DNA from: Eutrophocola sp964629325
GTDB taxonomy: Bacteria > Pseudomonadota > Gammaproteobacteria > Pseudomonadales > Pseudohongiellaceae
Assembly: GCA_964629325.1 (NCBI GenBank)
Contig: CAZVSC010000008.1
Location: forward strand, 1-64,000
DNA length: 64,000 bases
Direction of reading: 5' to 3'
This document shows, in pieces, positions 31,909-41,984 of the stretch (its first letter is position 1; each line of letters begins with the position of its first letter). The notes beneath the pieces are model-generated. The model ran no database searches. It had not been told where the DNA came from and worked only from the letters and a program-made list of their open reading frames with translations. Position numbers and translations under genes: made by a program.

Positions 31909-32604
31909 ATGAGCAAAAAAAAGATAGTCATCATCGAAGACGAACCCGATATTCTGGAAGTCCTGAGTTACAACCTTAAACGTGAGGGCTTTGACGTCTA
32001 TTCGGCAACAAACGGCACGCTCGGATTGTCGCTGGTCGAAAAGGAATTACCGGACCTGTTGTTGCTCGATCTCATGCTGCCCGGTCTGGATGGTATCGAG
32101 ATTTGCAGCACCATCAAGAACAACCCGGCCACCCAGAACACCCTGATCATCATGGTGACCGCCAAGGGCGAGGAAAGTGACATCGTGCTCGGGCTCGGGG
32201 TCGGCGCCGACGATTACATCACCAAGCCTTTCAGTCCCAAGGAACTGGTGGCCAGGGTCAAGGCCGTACTTCGCCGTGGCCAACTGGTGGATACAGTCCC
32301 TCCTACCGAGAAAGTGAAAGTGGGTGACCTGGCCATCGATACCAGCAAATACGAGGTCACTATCGGCGGCAAGGAAGTCAGGCTGACGGCGACTGAATTC
32401 CGGTTGCTGCATTATCTCGCCAGCAATCCGGGTCGGGTATTTTCCCGCGAGCAGCTGCTGAGCCGGGCCATGGGCGATGAAGTGGTCGTGGTCGACCGCA
32501 ACATCGACGTCCATATCCGGGGCATCCGCAAGAAAATGGATATAGATCCGCCCCTGATCGAAACCATCCGGGGTGTCGGCTACCGTCTCAGGGATCTGGC
32601 CTGA
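31909..32604 (+). CDS. phoB: Phosphate regulon response regulator PhoB
   Basis: OmpR-type transcription factor, 231 aa. The receiver domain has the acidic pair EDE near residue 10, phosphoacceptor Asp in LLLDLMLPG (near 54), Thr in MVTAKGEE and Lys in ITKPFSP; the C-terminal winged helix (about 130-228) contains LTATEFRLLHYLASNPGRVFSREQLL. It activates pst, porin and its own genes under phosphate starvation. phoR follows after 91 bp, and a Pho-box-like site is 73 bp upstream of the start. Confidence 0.96.
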   Translation: MSKKKIVIIEDEPDILEVLSYNLKREGFDVYSATNGTLGLSLVEKELPDLLLLDLMLPGLDGIEICSTIKNNPATQNTLIIMVTAKGEESDIVLGLGVGADDYITKPFSPKELVARVKAVLRRGQLVDTVPPTEKVKVGDLAIDTSKYEVTIGGKEVRLTATEFRLLHYLASNPGRVFSREQLLSRAMGDEVVVVDRNIDVHIRGIRKKMDIDPPLIETIRGVGYRLRDLA

Positions 32605-32695
32605 CATACTGTCAGTGCACATGCTTTATAATCCCTTCCTGCACGACCGGGCCGTTGCATGAGCAGCTGTCTTGCCCAGGAGTCAAGTTGAAACC

Positions 32696-34492
32696 ATGTT
32701 TCTGAAGTCACATTATTTCTGGCGTACCTACCTGGGCTATGTAGCCGTGGCACTTGTGGGCACTTTCCTGTTAGCCGTCTCCCTGTTACCGCGCAACAGT
32801 GAACAGGCGCAGGAAAACCTCCGTCAAAGCATGGAAGTGACGGCCGACAGTCTCGCCCGGTATGCCGGCCCTGCCATCGGCAACCTGGATTACCAGGGTT
32901 TGCGGGAAAGTTCGGATTCCCTCTCCGAAGTATCCGGCCTGCGCATCACTATCATTGATCACAACGGCGTCGTACTGGCAGATTCCCATGAAGATCCCTA
33001 CAGCATGGACAACCATTTCCGGAGGCCGGAAGTGCAGGGCGCCCTTGCCAACGGTACCGGGTGGGCCCAGCGTTACAGCTATACCCTGGAAGAAAGTTTC
33101 CTGTACCTGGCAAAACGGGTGGAAAGCCGGGGGCAGTTCGCCGGCTTCGTTCGGGTTGCCAAAGCGGAAACTGCGCTTGCCGCCGAGATACGCCAGTCGC
33201 AGATGCTCATCGTCCGCAATGCCTCCATCATTACCTTTATTGCCCTTCTCGTTGCCTTTTATCTCGCCGCCCGCCAGACCTGGAAAGTAGAAGAGTTGAC
33301 TGTCGTCGCCGAGGAGATATCCCGGGGAAATTTCGCCAGGCGCATCCCGGAAGGCAATTCTGTGGGGCTGAAGAAACTGGCAGAAGCAATCAACCAGATG
33401 GCACGCAGTTCAGCGCGCCGGGTCACAGATGTCACCGCCGACCGCAACCGCCTGTCCACGGTATTTACCTGCATGGTAGAGGGGGTCATCGACGTCGACA
33501 TGGACCAGAACATCCTGCATATCAACGAAGCGGCTGCGAGGTTGCTGCAGGTAAACGAAAAGCAGTCCGTAGGCAAGCCGCTGTGGCAGGAAGTCCGCAA
33601 TCGCGAAATCCTCAATGCCCTCGACCAGGCCATTTCCACGCAGTCCGTGATCAAGACCCAGATGAGACTGAATCGTGAATCCGACCAGATGGTAGTGGAT
33701 ATCTATGCAGCATCCCTGAGCAATGACGCGAGTGAGCCCATCGGTGCCGTCCTGGTACTGCACGACATCACCGACCTGAAAAATCTGGAACGTATTCGCA
33801 CAGATTTCGTGGCCAATGCCTCCCATGAACTGAAGACGCCGATCACTGCCATACGCGGGCTGACTGAAACCATCCTCGGCGATGAAGATGTTGACGCCAA
33901 AACCGTTGTGCACTTTATTGAACGCGTGCATGCGCAGAGCCTGCGCCTGTCGCAGCTGGTGGGAGACCTGATGACCATCTCGCGACTCGAAAGCAGCCAA
34001 AGCAAAGAGGAGTTCACCCGCATCAACTTCGTTGATCTGGCCAGGCAGGCAGTGCGGGCCGGACAGGCTGTCGCCGAAGAAAAGGGGCATGACCTTGATG
34101 CTGAGCTGCCAGACACGGAGATTATGGTCATGGCTGACCGGCAGAACCTGAGCCAGTTGCTTGATAACCTTATCGATAACGCCATCAAGTACACCACGGA
34201 TCCCGGAACTATCACGGTGAGGGTTTTCAAGGAAGGTGACAGCGCCGTACTACAGGTCAGCGATACCGGTATCGGCATCAGCCCCCAGTACCAGCAAAGG
34301 GTGTTCGAGCGTTTTTACCGGGTCGACAAGGCGCGCTCGCAGAGCCTGGGCGGAACAGGACTGGGTTTGTCCATCGTCAAGAATATTGCTGAGAAGCATG
34401 GCGGCAGCCTGGGGGTAGAAAGCCAGCTGGGGAGCGGCTCCACGTTCACCTTCAGGATGCCGCTGGATACAGAATCTTCCTCTGCACCATAA
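32696..34492 (+). CDS. phoR: Phosphate regulon sensor kinase PhoR with periplasmic domain
   Basis: Inner-membrane histidine kinase, 598 aa from ATG 32696 (a TTG eight codons earlier is possible). A helix at about 10-30, a 140-residue extracytoplasmic segment, a second helix at about 178-200, a HAMP-like linker, a PAS domain (about 250-360), then HisKA with NASHELKTPITA and a HATPase domain with DNLIDNAIKYT, DTGIGI and GLGLSI. Enteric PhoR lacks such a large periplasmic domain; the layout resembles the PhoR/PnpS type of Gram-positives, so it may sense an extra signal in addition to PstSCAB-PhoU. Confidence 0.93.
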   Translation: MFLKSHYFWRTYLGYVAVALVGTFLLAVSLLPRNSEQAQENLRQSMEVTADSLARYAGPAIGNLDYQGLRESSDSLSEVSGLRITIIDHNGVVLADSHEDPYSMDNHFRRPEVQGALANGTGWAQRYSYTLEESFLYLAKRVESRGQFAGFVRVAKAETALAAEIRQSQMLIVRNASIITFIALLVAFYLAARQTWKVEELTVVAEEISRGNFARRIPEGNSVGLKKLAEAINQMARSSARRVTDVTADRNRLSTVFTCMVEGVIDVDMDQNILHINEAAARLLQVNEKQSVGKPLWQEVRNREILNALDQAISTQSVIKTQMRLNRESDQMVVDIYAASLSNDASEPIGAVLVLHDITDLKNLERIRTDFVANASHELKTPITAIRGLTETILGDEDVDAKTVVHFIERVHAQSLRLSQLVGDLMTISRLESSQSKEEFTRINFVDLARQAVRAGQAVAEEKGHDLDAELPDTEIMVMADRQNLSQLLDNLIDNAIKYTTDPGTITVRVFKEGDSAVLQVSDTGIGISPQYQQRVFERFYRVDKARSQSLGGTGLGLSIVKNIAEKHGGSLGVESQLGSGSTFTFRMPLDTESSSAP

Positions 34493-34522
34493 AAAAACGG
34501 GATCTGGTTCGCCAGATCCCGT
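34491..34522 (-). terminator. Terminator of the porin gene, UUCG-type loop
   Basis: ACGGGATCTGG-ttcg-CCAGATCCCGT is a perfect 11-bp stem; on the minus strand it is followed by seven T residues, so it terminates the porin transcript. It abuts the phoR stop codon, and a second hairpin (ACCGGTT-cac-AACCGGT, 34531-34547) is next to it on the porin side. Confidence 0.85.
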
Positions 34523-34560
34523 TTCCTGTTACCGGTTCACAACCGGTTTGGTAATTTCAA

Positions 34561-36006
34561 TTAAAACGACACGTCCCACTGGAAGCGCAGGCGGTTGTCA
34601 GACTCGCCCATGGCCAGGAAAGAATCATCCAGATCCAGGCGGGAAAAATCCAGTGTCAGCTTGTTATTGTGGCCATTGAAGAACCAGTTGGCGCCAAAGG
34701 TCGTTTCCGTGCGCTCGTTTTCCAATACGAGGTCAGTCCTGTTTGGCTCATCAACGAAAGCATAACGAAACGCAAGTTCAAGCTCTTCCGGGAATTCCGG
34801 GAATACATTGTGGAAGAAATAACCGGCCTGTACATAGCCACCTGTCAACTCGTACTCGGTGCCATTCACGTTGTCGCCGACAGTTTTGTGATGGTACTCC
34901 TGCTGGGCAGAAAAGCCCCGGTACTTGAAGGCAAATTCCTGGACCCACTGATCGATATCGTACTGGTCCGGGGCTGCATTGGCAGGGCTAACGAAGCCAT
35001 CGAGGTTGCCGCATCCCGATGACGACCAGCGGGTGCAGCTGCCGGTAGTGGTCATGCCGGCAAGGGCAAAGCTTCCGGTGGGGCGCTCCGTGTACTCGAC
35101 GTCGGTTTGCCGCCAGTCCAGATCCCTGCCCATAAAGTTCCATTGCAGCCTGCCCATGTACATCATGTTGTTGTCAGTGTTGTTCACACCACGGCCTTCG
35201 CCGTTGAACACGCCCGCGTAAAAACGCATATCTGCCGGCGTTTCCTTGAAGACATGGCCCCTGACCTGGACACCAACCTGGCGGTCGATGGTGAAAACCC
35301 GGTTGGCGATGGAGCGTTCGACGAACTGTTGCCTGCCCGAGGAATCGACACGTTCGCGGTTGAGGTCAATCTTCCATTGACCTACCCGGATGCCGCCCCA
35401 GTCCCATTTCGCGATATCAAGACGCCAGTCGATGACCCTGGCGCTGGCAGCTTCGGCATCATCATCGACATCACGCGAGGGCTGGAAGTCGACTTCGGCA
35501 TAGTAGCTGAGCCAGGGGCGGTAGCCATGACCGCCAACTTTCATGCGCAACCGGCGCGCCTCGAAATTGTTCTGGTTTTCTGCGTTGAAGTGCGAGACCT
35601 GCCTGGGGTCTGACCGGTAAGGCGTGGTAAATCGCAGCTGTGAACGCCACTGCACCTCGGTACGCCAGTTACCATCCCTTGTTGCCATGCGAAAACCACT
35701 GCTTGTCTGGCTGGCTACGACCGGGATTTCTGTGTCGATATACTCGTTGACCTGGGCAGCAATGCGATTTTCCAGGTCAATGACTTCAACGTTTGCATTC
35801 TCTGAACTCGGCCGCGCCACGATGATGTCGTCACTGCTGATCGCGTCCCTTTCCACCAGGACGTCATACTGCTCCTGGGTGATGGCCCCGTTGGCGAGAA
35901 GAATATCGAGTAATTCCACATCTGCAGCGTAAACAGCGGCGCTGGCATTCAGCAAAGCTGCTGCGATCAATGCCTGATTGAGCCGGGAAAGGGGTTTTAG
36001 TTTCAT
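34561..36006 (-). CDS. OprP/OprO-type phosphate-selective porin
   Basis: Outer-membrane beta-barrel channel, 481 aa from ATG 36006. The signal peptide ends AVYA-ADVELL; an N-terminal coiled-coil region (LLANGAITQEQYDVLVERD) precedes the barrel, and the C-terminus ends in RFQWDVSF with the terminal Phe used for barrel assembly. NFEARRLRMKVGGHGYRPWLSYYAEVDF is typical of the phosphate-selective porin family. Location between phoR and pstS and a triple Pho-box-like site in its promoter support phosphate uptake. Confidence 0.9.
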   Translation of the reverse strand: MKLKPLSRLNQALIAAALLNASAAVYAADVELLDILLANGAITQEQYDVLVERDAISSDDIIVARPSSENANVEVIDLENRIAAQVNEYIDTEIPVVASQTSSGFRMATRDGNWRTEVQWRSQLRFTTPYRSDPRQVSHFNAENQNNFEARRLRMKVGGHGYRPWLSYYAEVDFQPSRDVDDDAEAASARVIDWRLDIAKWDWGGIRVGQWKIDLNRERVDSSGRQQFVERSIANRVFTIDRQVGVQVRGHVFKETPADMRFYAGVFNGEGRGVNNTDNNMMYMGRLQWNFMGRDLDWRQTDVEYTERPTGSFALAGMTTTGSCTRWSSSGCGNLDGFVSPANAAPDQYDIDQWVQEFAFKYRGFSAQQEYHHKTVGDNVNGTEYELTGGYVQAGYFFHNVFPEFPEELELAFRYAFVDEPNRTDLVLENERTETTFGANWFFNGHNNKLTLDFSRLDLDDSFLAMGESDNRLRFQWDVSF

Positions 36007-36065
36007 TTGGATGTCTCCATGCTGTAGCAGAGCCCGTGAATTGCGGCGCATTGTCACAGAGAATT

Positions 36066-36094
36066 ATTAAGATTTAATGAAGGGTATGTTAAGT
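36066..36094 (-). promoter_or_regulatory. Tandem Pho-box-like units upstream of the porin gene
   Basis: On the minus strand three seven-base units with four-base spacers read ACTTAAC-ATAC-CCTTCAT-TAAA-TCTTAAT, an 11-bp period. They lie 60 to 90 bp upstream of the porin start codon. The gap 36007-36309 to pstS contains this site and the pstS site and no gene. Confidence 0.6.
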
Positions 36095-36226
36095 TTTAAA
36101 TTTGTGGTAAAGACTGGATTAAGACGGCATGAAAGCACCGTCAATCAGCAGGGAGGGGAGGCGAGAAACCGGCGTTGGAGAGGCGTTATTGATCCAGGTT
36201 AAGCGATTCAGAAAAAGATATGATTA

Positions 36227-36244
36227 TCTTTATGCAATCTTAAT
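36227..36244 (+). promoter_or_regulatory. Pho-box-like site upstream of pstS
   Basis: TCTTTAT-GCAA-TCTTAAT, 7-4-7 geometry, 65 bp before the chosen pstS start. Nearly the same as the phoB-proximal site. A -10 should follow about 10 bp downstream, which argues that ATG 36259 is too close to be the translation start. Confidence 0.6.
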
Positions 36245-36309
36245 AGAGTAATGCAAAAATGCGCGCCATCGGCAATACGTCTATCCCTACCCTCAGGAAC
36301 CGGTCATTA

Positions 36310-37278
36310 ATGAACACTTCTACTATGCTTAAATCACTGAAAGCTCTCACCCTGTTAGTCGTCACTGTTGTTATCGCTGGCTGCGGCGGCAGTGGTGGAG
36401 AGTCTTCCGCAGATGCCGGCATCTCTGCCGGCGCTGGTGCCTTGCAGGGTGTGGTAACCCTCGATGGTTCCAGCACGGTGTACCCGATCAGTGAAGCGGT
36501 GGCGGAGGAATTCCTGGCTGTGGCGCCGCGTGTACGGGTGACTGTAGGCGTGTCTGGCACGGGCGGCGGATTCAAGAAGTTCCTGGCCAGGGAAATCGAC
36601 ATCAACGATGCTTCCAGGACCATCAAGGAATCGGAAAGCATGGAGGCTGAAGCCAACGGCATCGAGTACCTCGAAATTCCGGTCGCTTTCGACGGCCTGT
36701 CGATCGTGGTCAATCCCCAAAACGACTGGGTTGATTCACTGACCGTGGCTGAGCTGCAGAAGATCTGGCAGCCTGGCTCCACGGTGGACAGCTGGGACGA
36801 TATCCGTCCGGACTGGCCGAGCGCCCCGATCAGGCTCTACGGCCCCGGCACCGATTCCGGCACCTTCGATTACTTTACTGAAGCGGTCAACGGTGAATCC
36901 GGTGCCTCTCGTCCCGATTACACCGCTAGCGAGGATGACAACGTGCTCGTCCAGGGCATTGCCGGGGACGAATATGCACTGGGTTTCTTCGGTTTTGCCT
37001 ACTATGTGGAAAATCAGGACAAGCTGAAGGTGGTTCCCATTGACGGCGGCAACGGCCCGGTGACTCCGACCGCAACCACCATTAATGACGGCACTTACAG
37101 CCCGCTCTCCAGGCCGATTTTCATCTACCTCAATACCGCCAGCCTGGCGCGTCCGGAAGTCCGTGCTTTCCTGAATTTCTACATCGACAATGCCGGCGTA
37201 CTGGCCAGCGAAGTGGGTTACATCGAGCTGCCTGAGGAAATGTACCAGTCATCCCGGGAAAAGCTCGCCGCTTTCTGA
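36310..37278 (+). CDS. pstS: Phosphate ABC transporter substrate-binding lipoprotein PstS
   Basis: Periplasmic phosphate-binding protein of 322 aa. I take ATG 36310 (CAGGAA upstream); the signal peptide ends with the lipobox VIAGC, so the protein is lipid-anchored like cyanobacterial SphX and Gram-positive PstS. Phosphate-contacting segments are LDGSSTVYPISEAVAEEF, GVSGTGGGFKKFLAREIDINDASR and GPGTDSGTFDYFTE. First gene of pstSCAB-phoU. Confidence 0.92.
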   Translation: MNTSTMLKSLKALTLLVVTVVIAGCGGSGGESSADAGISAGAGALQGVVTLDGSSTVYPISEAVAEEFLAVAPRVRVTVGVSGTGGGFKKFLAREIDINDASRTIKESESMEAEANGIEYLEIPVAFDGLSIVVNPQNDWVDSLTVAELQKIWQPGSTVDSWDDIRPDWPSAPIRLYGPGTDSGTFDYFTEAVNGESGASRPDYTASEDDNVLVQGIAGDEYALGFFGFAYYVENQDKLKVVPIDGGNGPVTPTATTINDGTYSPLSRPIFIYLNTASLARPEVRAFLNFYIDNAGVLASEVGYIELPEEMYQSSREKLAAF

Positions 37279-37363
37279 CTCCTTAACGAATTTTTGTTAA
37301 ATTCTGGTGATTTAAAGGCTAATATCCCCAACCTGCCCTGATTGGTTTCGGCACAGGCTTTTC

Positions 37364-38323
37364 ATGACCCAAGAACGAGAAACGGATACCCCGGTAGCCG
37401 AGATCCAAGATGTCCCGCGGGCACCCGCTTCCATCAAGAAGTCAGGTATCCGCTGGGGCGAGTTCCTGATCAAGGGCTGGCTTGGACTTTGCGCTTTCGT
37501 TTCGATTGCCACGACGGCGGCCATCGTCATCCTGCTGCTGTCTGAAACCCTGAACTTTTTCGAAACCGTGTCGCCGGGTGAATTCTTCCTGGGCACAACA
37601 TGGACCCCCCTGTTCGAACCCTCGTCCTATGGCGTACTGCCCCTGATGTGGGGCACGTTAATCGTGACCATCGGTGCCGCCATCATTGCCATACCCACCG
37701 GCCTGGCGAGTGCGATCTACCTGAGTGAATACGCCTCCGACAAGGTACGCCGGATCATCAAGCCGGTGCTGGAATTGCTGGCCGGTATTCCCACAGTGGT
37801 TTATGGTTATTTCGCGCTCACGTTTGTCACGCCTTTATTGCGTAGCGTGATACCGGATATCCAGGTGTTCAATGCACTGAGCGCCGCCATCGTGGTCGGC
37901 ATCATGATCCTGCCGATGATCGCCACGCTGAGCGACAATGCCCTGCGGGCAGTGCCGGAAAGCCTGCGCCAGGGCGCTTATGCGTTGGGTGCCACGTCCT
38001 ATGAAGTGACGACACGTGTTGTTGTTCCCGCCGGCCTGTCCGGTGTGATGGCCTCATTCCTGCTGGCGATTTCCCGCGCTATTGGTGAAACCATGGCCGT
38101 GACCCTGGCCGCGGGGCAAACGCCCAACATGTCACTGAGCATGTTCGAGAGCATCCAGACCATGACAGCCTATATCGTGCAGGTCAGTCTGGGCGATACA
38201 CCGACGGGCGGCATTGCGTACCAGACCCTGTTTGCGGTCGCCACGCTTTTATTTGTAATCACTCTTGTAATCAATATTGTTTCCCAGGTGATCCTCAACC
38301 GCTTCCGCGAAGTGTACGAGTAA
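37364..38323 (+). CDS. pstC: Phosphate ABC transporter permease PstC
   Basis: Inner-membrane permease, 319 aa, with a 40-residue cytoplasmic N-terminus and six helices. The EAA loop that contacts PstB is in LRAVPESLRQGAYALGATSYEVTTRVVVPAGLSG. ELLAGIPTVVYGYFALTF is characteristic of the PstC/PstA family. It is followed by pstA after 19 bp. Confidence 0.95.
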   Translation: MTQERETDTPVAEIQDVPRAPASIKKSGIRWGEFLIKGWLGLCAFVSIATTAAIVILLLSETLNFFETVSPGEFFLGTTWTPLFEPSSYGVLPLMWGTLIVTIGAAIIAIPTGLASAIYLSEYASDKVRRIIKPVLELLAGIPTVVYGYFALTFVTPLLRSVIPDIQVFNALSAAIVVGIMILPMIATLSDNALRAVPESLRQGAYALGATSYEVTTRVVVPAGLSGVMASFLLAISRAIGETMAVTLAAGQTPNMSLSMFESIQTMTAYIVQVSLGDTPTGGIAYQTLFAVATLLFVITLVINIVSQVILNRFREVYE

Positions 38324-38342
38324 TATTTGAAAGGTTTGTTGC

Positions 38343-39221
38343 GTGCCGTTAACTACTGAACAAGAACACCGAAACCTGGTCCGGCGCCATCGCAAGGCGA
38401 GAGTATTCGCCAGGTTCTGCGCTGCTGTTACCTGGTCCGGCGTCCTGTTGCTGGGCGTCCTGCTGTATCAGGTTTCCATCGATGGCTTCGGCTGGCTGGA
38501 CTGGCAATTTCTGGACAGCTTTCCCTCCCGTTTCCCGGAACGTGCCGGCATCAAGTCCGCGCTGGTGGGCACGGTGTGGCTGATCGGCCTGGTGGCGGTG
38601 ATTTCCATTCCCGTGGGAGTGTCCACTGCGTTGTATCTTGAAGAGTTCGCCGGCAAGGGCAGGATCGCCAAGGTCATCGAAGTGAACATTGCCAACCTGG
38701 CCGGTGTACCTTCCATCGTGTACGGCATCCTCGGCCTGGCCATATTTGTCCGCTACCTGGCGCTTGAGCGCAGCCTGATCTCCGGTGCACTGACCATGAG
38801 CCTGCTGATCCTGCCCGTAATCATCATTGCCAGCCGCGAGGCCATTAAAACCGTACCGCAGGGTATCCGCAACGCTGCGTATTCGCTGGGCGCCACCAAG
38901 TGGCAGACCGCCTGGTCTCACGTATTGCCAGCGTCGTTCCCCGGCATCATGACCGGCGTGATCCTGGCGTTATCACGCGCCATCGGCGAAACCGCTCCGC
39001 TGATCATGATCGGTGCACTGACATTTGTTGCCTTCCTGCCGGAAGGCCCCATGGATTCTTTCACGGCATTGCCGATACAGATTTACAACTGGGTATCCCG
39101 GCCGCAGGAAGAGTTCCATGAACTTGCAGCCGCAGGTATCATCATTCTCCTTGCGGTACTGCTGATCATGAATGCTACAGCCATTTATATTCGCAACAAG
39201 ACAGAACGGAGATTGAAGTAA
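38343..39221 (+). CDS. pstA: Phosphate ABC transporter permease PstA
   Basis: Second permease subunit, 292 aa, GTG start at 38343. Six helices and the EAA loop IKTVPQGIRNAAYSLGATKWQTAWSHVLPASFPG; also NLAGVPSIVYGILGLAIF. Its stop overlaps the pstB start (TAATG), ensuring matched synthesis. Confidence 0.95.
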   Translation: MPLTTEQEHRNLVRRHRKARVFARFCAAVTWSGVLLLGVLLYQVSIDGFGWLDWQFLDSFPSRFPERAGIKSALVGTVWLIGLVAVISIPVGVSTALYLEEFAGKGRIAKVIEVNIANLAGVPSIVYGILGLAIFVRYLALERSLISGALTMSLLILPVIIIASREAIKTVPQGIRNAAYSLGATKWQTAWSHVLPASFPGIMTGVILALSRAIGETAPLIMIGALTFVAFLPEGPMDSFTALPIQIYNWVSRPQEEFHELAAAGIIILLAVLLIMNATAIYIRNKTERRLK

Positions 39222-40024
39222 TGAGTGAGTCTCCTGAAATCGCCATGGCTGAAGAGCAGGCGCTCGGCATGCACAGGAAGTCCGTGCTTGAACTGCGCAA
39301 CGTCAGTATTTTCTACTCGGAAAAGAAAGCGGTGAATGACGTGTCTTTCAATATTCGCCGCAACAAGATCACGGCCATCATAGGCCCTTCGGGCTGCGGC
39401 AAGAGCACGCTGCTGCGCTGCCTGAATCGCATGAACGATTTCGTGGAAGGCTGCCGGGTGGATGGCGAGCTGCTGTTCGCCAATGAAAACCTGTACGGCA
39501 AGGATGTCGATCCGGTTGAAGTCAGGCGCCGCATCGGCATGGTGTTCCAGAAACCGAACCCTTTCCCGAAATCCATTTACAACAACATCGCCTGGGGACC
39601 GCTGATCAACGGCTACAAGGATTCCACCGATGAACTGGTGGAAAAATCGCTGAAACAGGCGGCGCTCTGGGAAGAGGTAAGAGACAGGCTGCATGATTCC
39701 GCGCTCAACCTGTCCGGTGGGCAACAGCAGCGCCTGTGCATCGCCAGGGCGCTGGCCATGGAGCCGGAAGTGCTGTTGATGGACGAGCCCTGTTCGGCGC
39801 TGGACCCGATTTCGACAGCCCGCATTGAAGACCTGATGTTCGAACTGAAAGAGAAATACACCATTGTCATCGTTACCCACAACATGCAGCAGGCAGCGAG
39901 GATCTCCGACTATACTGCCTTTATGGAGATGGGCGACCTGATAGAATTCAACGTCACCAAGCGCATATTCACGCGCCCGGCGATCAAACGTACAGAAGAA
40001 TATGTCACCGGCCGCTTCGGCTAA
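39221..40024 (+). CDS. pstB: Phosphate ABC transporter ATPase PstB
   Basis: Cytoplasmic ATPase, 267 aa. Walker A GPSGCGKST near residue 58, signature NLSGGQQQRLCIARALA, Walker B VLLMDEPCSALDP and the switch His in VIVTHNMQQAARISD. The N-terminus carries about 20 residues more than the shortest homologues. phoU follows after 29 bp. Confidence 0.97.
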   Translation: MSESPEIAMAEEQALGMHRKSVLELRNVSIFYSEKKAVNDVSFNIRRNKITAIIGPSGCGKSTLLRCLNRMNDFVEGCRVDGELLFANENLYGKDVDPVEVRRRIGMVFQKPNPFPKSIYNNIAWGPLINGYKDSTDELVEKSLKQAALWEEVRDRLHDSALNLSGGQQQRLCIARALAMEPEVLLMDEPCSALDPISTARIEDLMFELKEKYTIVIVTHNMQQAARISDYTAFMEMGDLIEFNVTKRIFTRPAIKRTEEYVTGRFG

Positions 40025-40053
40025 TATACCGGTTATAGGGGGAAACACCTGCC

Positions 40054-40710
40054 ATGTCGTTACATCTGAGTCGCGATCTCGAGAAGCTGAAAAAGGAAGT
40101 CCTCAAGCTCGGCAACCTCGTGGAGACGGCGATCAACAATGCGATCCTGGCGCTGAACAATCGCGAAGCTTCCTATATCGATGAAGTGTTCAAGCACGAG
40201 AACATGATCAACGACATGGAGGTGAAGATCGAGGAAGACAGCCTGAAAATACTGGCGCTGCACCAGCCCGTTGCAGTGGATCTGCGCTTCATCGTTGTAG
40301 TGCTGAAAGTGAACAATGATCTCGAGCGCATGGGTGATTTTGCCAGCAATATCGCCAAGCGTGCCCGCGACCTGATGCAGGAGGAACCCTTGCCGACGTT
40401 GCCGGAATTCGTCAACGAACTGCCGGATCTGGTGCGGACCATGGTTCGCAAATCACTGGATGCCCTGGTCAAGCTGGATATGAGCCTTGCCAAAGAGGTC
40501 ATCGAGATGGACGACAAGGTGGACCAGATCAATCGGGAAATGTACACGGTCGTGAAAAAGGAAATCGCCAAAAACCCGCATAATACTGAAACGGCCATCA
40601 ATGTACTGTCGTGTTCAAGGTACATGGAGCGCATCGCCGATCTCAGTACCAACATTGCTGAAGACGTCATCTTTATGGTAGAAGGCAAGGTCATCAGACA
40701 CGCTGACTAA
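40054..40710 (+). CDS. phoU: Phosphate transport regulator PhoU
   Basis: All-helical cytoplasmic protein, 218 aa, made of two three-helix PhoU repeats (about 1-105 and 110-215). Metal-binding-type motifs ExxxD are visible in LERMGDFASNIAKRA and MERIADLSTNIAEDVIF. It links PstSCAB to inhibition of PhoR. The gene ends only two bases before an imelysin gene, with no terminator, so the Pho transcript probably reads into the iron-related cluster. Confidence 0.95.
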   Translation: MSLHLSRDLEKLKKEVLKLGNLVETAINNAILALNNREASYIDEVFKHENMINDMEVKIEEDSLKILALHQPVAVDLRFIVVVLKVNNDLERMGDFASNIAKRARDLMQEEPLPTLPEFVNELPDLVRTMVRKSLDALVKLDMSLAKEVIEMDDKVDQINREMYTVVKKEIAKNPHNTETAINVLSCSRYMERIADLSTNIAEDVIFMVEGKVIRHAD

Positions 40711-40712
40711 CC

Positions 40713-41958
<1,246 letters not shown>

Positions 41959-41984
<26 letters not shown>

